From Maniola hyperantus (Eukaryota; Arthropoda; Insecta; Lepidoptera; Nymphalidae): a DNA stretch of 64,000 nucleotides. Under the pieces are notes generated by a model. The model made no database searches, had not been told where the DNA came from, and worked only from the letters and a program-made list of their open reading frames with translations. The stretch is taken from contig NC_048554.1 of assembly GCF_902806685.2 (NCBI RefSeq), positions 620,001 through 684,000 of the forward strand, in the 5' to 3' direction. The position numbers and the translations under genes were made by a program. Positions 56,084 to 64,000 of this stretch are shown here, one piece after another (positions within the stretch are counted from its first letter, which is position 1; every line of letters starts with the position of its first letter).

Positions 56084-56190
56084 CAGAGTCGCTTAATCGT
56101 TACTTAAGTTTAGTTGAAACGAGACAGAGCTATATCTCACATAAATCTATCTCGTTTTAACTCAATCTTAAGTAACGATTAGCGACTCTG
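56084..56190. mobile_element. Small fold-back MITE between SNRNP40 and NUP42
   Basis: CAGAGTCGCTTAATCGTTAC at the left and GTAACGATTAGCGACTCTG at the right, about 107 bases. A relative lies at 63826-63940. Confidence 0.75.
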
Positions 56191-56319
56191 GGTACGGCGG
56201 TAAGTGTACTAGAAGTTTCGGACAACCTACAATGCTGTCCAATTATAACTAAGGTATGTTCAAAGAACACCCATTATGTGGACAAACCACATCAAACCTG
56301 GCAGTACAAAACCTTGGCA

Positions 56320-56390
56320 AGTGTGACTCCTACGAGAGACCTATGTCCAGCAGTAGACGTCTTTCGGTTGATGATGATGATGTTCAAATA
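56320..56390 (+). mobile_element. RTE-type LINE 3' fragment
   Basis: GAGACCTATGTCCAGCAGTA and the GATGATGATG tail, the RTE 3' end in plus orientation, between the SNRNP40 and NUP42 genes. Confidence 0.55.
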
Positions 56391-56706
56391 GAAATACTCA
56401 ACTATGCTGTCATGGTAATTGAGATGTTGGGAAGTCAGAAAAGCAGTTTCAATAAAACAGCCAATATTTTGTGTTGGTGAAAAAACTAAACTCGATTTTT
56501 ATGATACATAGAGGCATAAACGCCACATAGAAAGCAAAATCGTGTGACAAACATTCTATATAATTATAACCTACCCAGCTATTGATATTTATGATTTAAA
56601 AAAAAACCGAAAAATCGACTTATTGCCCTTTCGATTACCACAGCAGTATGGGTCAGGAAGACCAAAAGGCACATTCTAAAGCAAATTATATTTCTAAGTG
56701 AACAGA

Positions 56707-58154
56707 CTACATAACACAAAGAGCTCTAGGTGGTGGTAACTCTGGTATAAAGCCTAATATAAAGTCTTCACTCTCAAACGCTTCAATATCACTTTTAGAC
56801 AACTCCTCTATTTTACTATAAATATCATCATCATTAAATTGACTTACTTGAACCACATTTACACCAAATACATTGGATGTGGGTTTATTTGATATTTGAA
56901 ATACATCTCTGTTGTTTGTGTTTGTATTACTAGCTAATAATCTATTCTGTTCATTAACAAAACCTGAATTAGTTGGTTGGTTTTCGCCAAACATGCTTTG
57001 GGTGGCTTGTGCAAATAGGGATTTAGCACTTGATTGGTTTTGTGTTTGGAATACGTTTGGAGTTTGGTTTTGTGTTTGGAATACATTTGGATCTTGGTTT
57101 TGTGTTTGGAACACATTTGAAGTATGGTTTTGTGTATGGAACACATTTGGAGGTTGTATTTGAGTTTGGAACACACTGGGTGTTTGGTTATGTGATTGGA
57201 AAACATTAGGAGTTGAATGTGTTTGCCCAAACACACTTTGATTTGCTTGAGCAAAAATTGACCTTGCCTGGTTGGCTTGGTTATTTTGGTTGCTAAATAC
57301 ATCGCCTGGCTGTGGGCCTAATCTGTCAAAGACTGACGGTCTGGTGGGTTGAGCCTGTGCAAATGTATGTGATGATGAATTGTCAAAATATGTAGAGGTA
57401 TTTTGTACTGCGCTCCGAAATAATGATGATGCTGAACTGGCTTGTCGAGATGTGTTGGTATTGTAGACGTGCTGGCTACTTCTAGTTGACTCCACTTGAG
57501 GTGCTGAAATTAAATAGCAAAGATAAGTTTTTTTTAATAACTTATGGCTGTTAAAATAAAAAACCATTTCAATGTTTTTAATTACTGGTTAGACATTACA
57601 ATTGACACTATGTTCTCAGTTCTCACTGATAAGTTATGACTTATCAGTAAGAACATAGTGTTTTTGACTTAAGGTAGGTTTTACAACTTTGGAAAGGAAA
57701 TGAAAAAGTTCTCACTATGGAATAATAGGAACCATATTCTAAGAGATAGGTACGAAGTTATTAGGTATATTATTTACATCTATTTAAGTACCCATAACGA
57801 GACCAATAACTAATCTAGGCAGGTATAATAAAACTTAAAGCTCTTATCTAACTACCTACTATACAAATCATGCCCGCGTGGAATGGTGCCAAGAATGCTT
57901 GCTGTATTTCCGCGCTGGACATCCAGATTCCAGGCTGATCCATTGCGCGAAAAATGAGCCAACCCTTCTGTCACCAACACTTTAATCATGGAGCGAGACT
58001 AATAATAATTATTAATCTATGACTTTAATGTAAAATGTTAAAATCCGTTTAAATCCTTACCTCGATAGGAATATTTTGTACCATAAATATGTTCAAATCT
58101 GCAACCATGCCCATAACGGCAATTGCCTTGTTGGAAAAATTTACAAACTGCCAT
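56707..58154 (-). CDS. NUP42: Nucleoporin NUP42 (CCCH finger, FG-type repeats)
   Basis: Two exons, 58154-58061 and 57503-56707, join in phase 1 to 296 codons plus stop. Residues 4-22 form a CCCH zinc finger (C-x7-C-x5-C-x3-H), right at the N-terminus as in NUP42/NUPL2. The middle is low-complexity Asn/Gln/Ser with scattered F: three FG dipeptides (123-124, 203-204, 244-245) and six ten-residue units of the type TPNVFQTQNQ (about 129-188), where F is followed by Q or H instead of G. The C-terminus, SDIEAFESEDFILGFIPELPPP, matches the short helix plus PPP tail that binds GLE1 in known NUP42. It acts on the cytoplasmic face of the nuclear pore in mRNA export with GLE1 and the DDX19/Dbp5 helicase. 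The protein is shorter than the human one (about 420). It is tail to tail with SNRNP40. Confidence 0.87.
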
Positions 58155-58306
58155 TTTCACATACCTAGTCTAGACTGTCTAGATTAAAAGTTAAAACACA
58201 AAAATAGGCGTTTAAAAACAAATCAGCGTTTCATTTCCCAAAATATTAGCTAAACTGCGTTAATTACTGTAGGTTAAAAACGATTGTTTTTATTAAAATC
58301 ACAAAT

Positions 58307-58570
58307 CTTTTTTTTTTTTTTTTTTTTAATTTATTTTACGGCCCTGGATAACAGTCCTTTAAGGCCTTTCAAAAATTTACAAATTCTAAAAATACAAAAT
58401 TGCTTATAACTAAATATTATTCTAAAAATAAAATCACAAATCACTGACAGAAAACCAAAGAGTATAATATAATCACCAGAAAATAAAATCCACGACAAAA
58501 AATTATTAATTGGTTTTACGGCTCTAGCCCTTTTGAGCCTAATCCATGACAAATGTCTATTATGTCTTTG
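58307..58570 (-). mobile_element. LINE 3' end with T/A run
   Basis: Starts with 22 T and includes TTTTACGGCTCTAGCCCTTT, which recurs at 42620-42675 in the C2orf81-like gene. It lies about 150 bases upstream of the NUP42 start. Confidence 0.5.
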
Positions 58571-60079
58571 ACCCACAGCACAATCATAATAATATGCTAT
58601 AATCAAAGAATTTTTATAATCAACAGAGACACTTTGGCTTTGGAATGCAAAGCTAGTTAGAACTCAGCACAGTACAGTACATTGAATATACGCACAGATA
58701 TGTCAGATTTGCAACTAGCGGCGTGGCCCCCCTCAGTCCCTCTCGCTCAAGCAGATTTTCTTACTTGTGAAATGTCATTCCTTCTACACTTCACGTTGTT
58801 TGTCAAATACTCACGTACAAATACATTTTGACAAACAAAAAAAAGTGGCCACGGTGATAAGGACAAAACATAATCATTTTGTCACGTTCTAACAAGAGCT
58901 TAAATGCATTTAACTATCTCGCTCTACCAGTAAGTGTCACAATAGGGCTACTTCTAACAGTCCCAGAATATACGGGAAACTCAGCGAAGCAGCCTTAAAA
59001 AAATCTTCTTCTTCCTTACCCGTAGATAGAGTAATAAAGGTAGATACAGGAACGTTTGCTTTCTCATTCACAAAAAAGAGAGCACAGATAAAGTTACTAA
59101 TGTGATAAACAGAGACGCAGCTAACCTTTTTTTTGTCCCTTATCGTGTAACTGGTTTTTTTCAAGAATACATACAAAGAATGCAACTTTAGTTGCAAAAC
59201 AAACTTTGAGAATTCGTGGCGTAATTGTATTTCTCATTAGTTATTTACTTGTTTTCACATAAAAAACGTTTAATACAAATATTGTTGATCGGTTAATACA
59301 AATATTGACTACTAAACAATGGTAATAAATTGTCGTGTTATTCATCGTTACGTCGTGATATCGCTATCTCATACGCGGTTACACAGTACTTCAATTTACC
59401 TTTATTACTCTGTCTACGTCCTTACCTTATCCCATTGTACGTGGGGTCGGCACAACAGACTTCTTCCACTCACTTAACTTAAAAACATGACTATGATAAA
59501 TAGTGAGAACTCTGAGAACAACCAAGAGAACAGATGCAAAATCTGTAGTTGATCTGTGGTCAACAGAAAAAATTCACAACAAAACAAATATCCTATATGT
59601 TATTGGTCTGTGAAAACAAAAGCAAAAAAGTTTAGCAAAAATAAACAACCTAAATTAAGAGTTCTATTTCCCCTTTTTAAATGATACCTTTAAGTTAAAT
59701 CGCAAGTTGTGAAGAAATAAAACTGAAAACAATAAATTAGGAAAATAATAATTGCACAGAAAAGTATGTATAATCATTTTCTTGAATTTTTTCCCTAAGT
59801 AGTACATCGATGTCTAAGTAGGTACCTACCTTTAGTTTCCAATTTTATAAAAATTTGCTAATGGTTGCTACTCACAATATAATACACAAATGTTAAACGT
59901 TAAAGAATAATTAGTAAACTATTTATAATTATTAATTATTATGATTAGTTCTAGCAGGCCACGCCGTGCTATACACTTCGATAAAATAAAAAGCGGCAAA
60001 AGACGAATTTATTTATTTTTAATGACCCGGCCGGTCGGATCGTGAGGCGATCTTTTAAAGGCCTTATTTTATAAACTAG
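58571..60079. other. Gene-free stretch upstream of NUP42
   Basis: About 1.5 kb of AT-rich sequence with no exon that I could support; a CCCATTGTACGTGGGGTCGG repeat motif lies at 59432-59452. Confidence 0.35.
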
Positions 60080-60440
60080 CTGATGCGCGACTTCGTCCGT
60101 GTAGATTTACGTTTTTCAATATCTATCTCCGTTCCAAATTTCAGCCAAATCCGTCCAGTAGTTTTTGCGTGATTGGGTAACAAACATCCAAACATTCACA
60201 CTTTCACATTTATAATATTAAGTAAGATTAGGATTAGGATTACCTAGCTGATGCCCGTGACGTCATTCCCGTAGATTGAGGTTATTGAAATCCCGTAGCA
60301 TTTTTTTTTATTTTTCAGGATAAGTAGGTACCTAGCCTATGCCACTATCCACTGAGTACATTGACTACCTATATCCATGCAAAAAATCACTCCGATCCGT
60401 TGCTACGTTGCGACGTGATTGAAGGACAAACCAACATGGA
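60080..60440 (+). mobile_element. Two tailed-element pieces in tandem
   Basis: The first (60080-60235) is the same as the insert in NME6 intron 2, ending CACATTTATAATATTAAG. The second (60246-60440) starts TAGCTGATGCCCGTGACGTC and stops in GAAGGACAAACCAAC. Confidence 0.55.
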
Positions 60441-60699
60441 TGGCATGGAACCTTTTAAGAGCTACTCAAACTCACGATTTTTTTGGTATTTTACTATCAA
60501 TCAGCCACAGCCTGTTATCTACTTTGTGCAATCAGCATATTGTTATAATTTAATACCTATTTGTTTCAGAATGGTAAAAAATAATAATAAAATATTTATC
60601 TATGGCATAGAAATTCTTTTTGCGATTGGAATATCTTTGGGTAAGTTAGAAAATCGTAATTCTGTCTTATGATATAAGTGATCAACAATCAGGGTTGTT

Positions 60700-60965
60700 G
60701 CAGATGCCAATTTTTTGACAAGTGCGGATGTCTGATTTAATGCGAATGGTCCGCATTTGCGGATGCGGATGTGAATATTCCTAACACCTCTTTTGGGTAC
60801 CATTGTACACCTTTTTGATTGGTCGGTTGGATGGTTGGTGGTTGGTTTGATGGTCGGTGGTTGGTTGGATTTTAGCGAAGGAAGATATCAACTAGCAAAC
60901 ACGCGCGAGGCACGCGATGCGGATGTCTGAATTAATGCGAAGCGAATATTCGTAACACCCCTGAT
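60700..60965. mobile_element. Repeat rich in GCGGATGCGGAT, second copy
   Basis: Same segments as at 40690, including AACACGCGCGAGGCACGCG, with a TGGTTGGTTGGA-type expansion in the middle. Confidence 0.6.
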
Positions 60966-60989
60966 CACAATTCACAAAACAAGTAAATT

Positions 60990-61110
60990 AAGTTAAGGGG
61001 TCTTCTAACGCTGCGCTTTTGAGTGCCAGGTCGCCATTACTAGCACCTGAGACCCCAACATCTATCGCTTTTTCGAACTATGCCCATTACCACTTCAGCT
61101 TCGCAACCCA
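60990..61110 (-). mobile_element. RTE-type LINE fragment
   Basis: It matches, in the minus direction, the coding end seen at 44281-44750 (TCTTCTAACGCTGCGCTTTT and the region after it). It has no tail and abuts the next element. Confidence 0.6.
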
Positions 61111-61129
61111 TATCTTCTTCTGTATATAT

Positions 61130-61295
61130 AAAAGGTCGTCCTCCCACGACCTGCCAAAGGGTTGGCGCGGATTGGCGTTAGACAGGAAAAAATGGAGAAG
61201 TCTAGAGGAGGCCTATGTCCAAAGAGGACAACCTGATCTGTAAATTGCTGGTGTTACCAATTTTTAGAATAAATTATATAGGATAGGATAATTAA
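61130..61295 (+). mobile_element. LINE C-terminal end with TAGGA tail
   Basis: One plus frame ends LDRKKWRSLEEAYVQRGQPD and a stop, an RTE-type signature. The sequence ends in ATAGGATAGGATAA, a short tandem tail. Confidence 0.65.
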
Positions 61296-61457
61296 ATATT
61301 AGGAAATAAGAAATTAGTAATACGGTTAGTTAGTAATATAACTTCTATACTAAGGGCGGTTACGCACTCATCCGATCCGAGTCCGTGAAAATACGTTCCG
61401 AAGTAGTCATAGAACTACATATTTGTATGGTAGCCTATGACATATGACGTAGATATT

Positions 61458-61855
61458 TTTAGGGTACCTTAAAAGGAAAAAAGGAACCCTTATAGGATCA
61501 CTTTGTTGTCTGTCTGTCCGTCTGTCCGTCGTGTCTGTCGAGAAAACTTATAGGGTATAACTTCCTGTTGACATAGAATCATGAAATTTGGTAGGTACTA
61601 GGTAGGTAGGTCTTATAGCAGACGTTTGGGGAAAAATCTGAAAACCGTGAATTTGTGGTCAAATCACACAAAAAAAAAATTGTGGTTTACTAATAATTAG
61701 TATTTTCAATTGTCAAAGTAAGATAACTATATCAAGTGGGGTATCATATGAAAGGGTACTTGTTCATTCTAAAACAGATTTTTATATAAAATATATTTTA
61801 TGCATAATAGTTTTTGATTTATCGTGCAAAATGTTGAAAAACCACGATTGTAAAA
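61458..61855 (-). mobile_element. GGTTCCGTAC-family element lacking its hairpin end
   Basis: Starts at TTTTTAGGGTACCTTAAAAG and retains most of the body, but decays before the GTACGGAACCC/hairpin end. Confidence 0.7.
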
Positions 61856-62049
61856 CGGAGTTTTTAATACTGACTGGACATGTACTGACAGCGTACACCT
61901 AAAACTATTGGATCTAGAACATAGTCTAGAAACGAAATTTTGCTTGTAGGCTTTCTGTATTATGTGGATCCCCCAATAAAAGTAAGGATTTTCAGAATTA
62001 ATATCCAAACAAAAGCCAGGAGCCGATTTGGACAAGATTTGGTCAGGCG

Positions 62050-62240
62050 AACAAAATTTTTCACGGTTTCGGGAACCAAATAAATTAGCGCCACCTCTTA
62101 GATACTAATGAACGACCCGTTTGAAATCCAGACGTTACTGAGGTTGCATTGGTGCTAAAGCACCACTGAGTCGGTGCCATTTTGTTTGTTCAATAGCCCT
62201 GTCCATACGAAATAATATATAAGGCAATGCCTAAAATAAA
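62050..62240. repeat. Repeat with GTCCATACGAAATAATATATAAG end
   Basis: GCGCCACCTCTTAGATACTA to CCCTGTCCATACGAAATAAT. The opposite orientation is seen at 1290-1420 (TATATTACTTCGTATGGACAGGG). Class unknown. Confidence 0.45.
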
Positions 62241-62579
62241 TTTTGAAGTTTGGCCGTTGGTTTAAAATAGCAATGGTCTTTGTTAAGGAATGCCACGTCG
62301 TGCTAATTTTTTATCGCGTTGTATATTAAAATTAGCTGTTCCTAGCTATTAAGCACCATGTTAAGGAGAAGACATACATATACCACTTTCGTCAAATTGC
62401 TTACAAATAGTCAAACAAAATGAAACTAACGGGTTCTCAAACAGAACTATCCTTTCCACAATGTTTCTTGAGGAAGACAATACCACTACTTTTAAACCTA
62501 TCAATTAATTAGTTCAACTAAGATAATTAAGCACCCAACGATCTTTATGTACTACGCAGTAGACGGGTCATTCCGACCC

Positions 62580-63018
62580 AAAAAAAAAAACCGGCCAAGT
62601 GCGAGTCAGGCTCGCGCAGTGAGGGTTCCGTACTACAGTCGTATTTTTTCGACATTTTGCAGGATAATTCAAAAACTATGATCAATAATAATAACTAAAA
62701 ATCTGTTTTAGAATGCACAGTTAAAGGCCTTTCATAATATGATACCCCACTTGATATAGTTATCTTATTTAGAAAATTGAAAATGCTTATTATTAGTTCA
62801 TGACCACAATGTAATTTTTTTTGTGTGATGTAACCACAAATTCACTGTTTTCAGATTTTTCCCCAAATGTCAGCTATAAGATCTACCTACCTGCCAAATT
62901 TCATGATTCTGGTCAACGGGAAGTACCCTGTAGGTTTCTTGACGGACAGACAGACAGACAACAAAGTGATCCTATAAGGGTTCCATTTTTCCTTTTGAGG
63001 TACGGAACCCTAAAAAAA
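62580..63018 (+). mobile_element. GGTTCCGTAC-family element, full length
   Basis: Complete plus copy from an A-run and CCGGCCAAGTGCGAGTC to GGTACGGAACCCTAAAAA. Confidence 0.8.
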
Positions 63019-63469
63019 GACTTATTTTTATATATTTATGGTTGAAATCTATCTTTAATCAGTCGATAAATTAATGTTACTTGTCCAAAAAGACCATACA
63101 ATTTGTGACAAATAACAACGTTGGCAAGTAACTTATCGACGGTTTACAGATAGGATCGATTACTTATTATTATTAATTTTTGCCGTTAGAAAGCCGTTCG
63201 TAATCGTATAGTTACATTTGAATCAATACTAGCAATATATTCCTAGGTAAACCAAACACTGTATTTTTATTTGGACCCAGTGGTCCAGTACATTGACAGA
63301 CAGGAAGTTGTCTTACACCTCCCCCTTCGAGGTTAAGGTCTGCATTGCTTTTTGGTTTCCTCCCGTTGTTGGTATAAACAAAGATGTCATTGTTATAATT
63401 TATAATGAACGTCACCCAGCTATAATAGTTAGTTAGTTATTAGTTACAGTAGTTTAGTTGGCGAGTATG

Positions 63470-63597
63470 GAAGGTTTCGATTCTGAGCGGTTTGGTTGGG
63501 GGTTGGAGTGCGTGATGGTGACGCGAGTGGTATGATTTTTGATTCTAGGGTCGCAGAGCTTGCATTTGGAGAATATGGAATGGGCCGTGGTTGTTGG
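63470..63597 (+). CDS. Candidate first exon of a gene beyond the window
   Basis: ATG at 63469 opens a 22-codon frame (MEGFDSERFGWGLECV and on) that stops. A second ATG at 63531 reads in another frame without a stop to a strong donor, GTAAGTGAC, at about 63598. The patch is richer in G than its surroundings and not matched by repeats. It may be a 5' exon, coding or untranslated. I do not recognise a protein. Confidence 0.2.
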
Positions 63598-63643
63598 TAA
63601 GTGACTTTATTGTATTTTTTAGGGTCCCGTACCCAACCCTATT

Positions 63644-63810
63644 ATAAGTTTTCAAATTGCTATTGCGCTGGAACCATGTCTCATTAACATCGAAATGACG
63701 TCATTTTGACGTCAGCCGAAATAAAAGTATATCATCAGCTCGAAACTTCATTCTAGTGCTGACATCAGTAAAATGGCGGCCACGCGCATTAGCAATTTCC
63801 GGGACTTATA
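63644..63810. mobile_element. CRE-bearing MITE, copy 6
   Basis: Inverted ends are slightly decayed (AAGTTTTCAAATTGCTA). Two TGACGTCA sites are intact and the third reads TGACATCA. Confidence 0.75.
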
Positions 63811-63825
63811 TTAAGTGTAAGATCT

Positions 63826-63940
63826 AAACAGCGCACTTTGACTTTGCTCAGACACTGTTAAAATGAGACAGCGTTATATCGCCGATATAAATCTGTCTCG
63901 TTTTAACTGAAGGTTAAGTCTAAGCAAAGGCTAAGGGCGT
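63826..63940. mobile_element. Small fold-back MITE, relative of the 56 kb copy
   Basis: Arms with GTTAAAATGAGACAG and CTGTCTCGTTTTAAC around GATATAAATC; the outer arms are diverged. Confidence 0.6.
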
Positions 63941-64000
63941 TCTATAGATTTCACCCTAGTCTGTCTGTCAGTGGGCTGTATCTCGTGAACTATAACATAG

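Noticed and set aside
56934..57302. 122-codon minus frame with repeated HKT units
   Set aside because: A frame-shifted reading of the NUP42 30-base repeats.
62145..62185. GCACCACTGAGTCGGTGC resembles the last hairpin of a Cas9 tracrRNA
   Set aside because: Insect genomic setting, no Cas gene or array, and the match is one short hairpin; coincidence inside a repeat.

Overview
This is nuclear DNA of an insect, almost certainly a moth or butterfly. The sequence is AT-rich, genes are split into short exons by GT-AG introns, and the spaces between are packed with repeat types familiar from lepidopteran genomes: tRNA-derived SINEs, RTE-type LINE tails, fold-back MITEs and a very abundant element edged by GGTTCCGTAC. 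I cannot name the species. No bacterial gene, rRNA, confident tRNA or CRISPR array was seen.

From 1 to about 41,000 the window is a transposon sea with no host gene that I could support. Its largest coherent object is a non-LTR retrotransposon at about 11,030-15,052 (minus) with an uninterrupted 987-codon endonuclease/reverse transcriptase ORF and a 5'-truncated ORF1. The rest is fragments, fold-back elements and nested insertions.

From 41,066 to 58,154 lies a compact host gene island on alternating strands: a C2orf81-like gene (minus), ENKD1 (plus), NME6 (minus), SNRNP40 (plus) and NUP42 (minus). All five were rebuilt by joining short exons at splice sites with matching phase. The C2orf81-like gene has no long open frame at all and would be missed by ORF scanning. 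Two head-to-head pairs share short intergenic promoters: C2orf81-like/ENKD1 (about 0.8 kb) and NME6/SNRNP40 (about 0.4 kb). ENKD1/NME6 and SNRNP40/NUP42 are tail to tail. By family, SNRNP40 belongs to the U5 snRNP, NUP42 to mRNA export at the nuclear pore, NME6 is a mitochondrial-type nucleoside diphosphate kinase homologue, and ENKD1 is a microtubule/cilium protein. The introns are full of transposons but the reading frames are intact.

From 58,155 to 64,000 the window returns to repeats, with one weak candidate first exon near 63,470-63,597.
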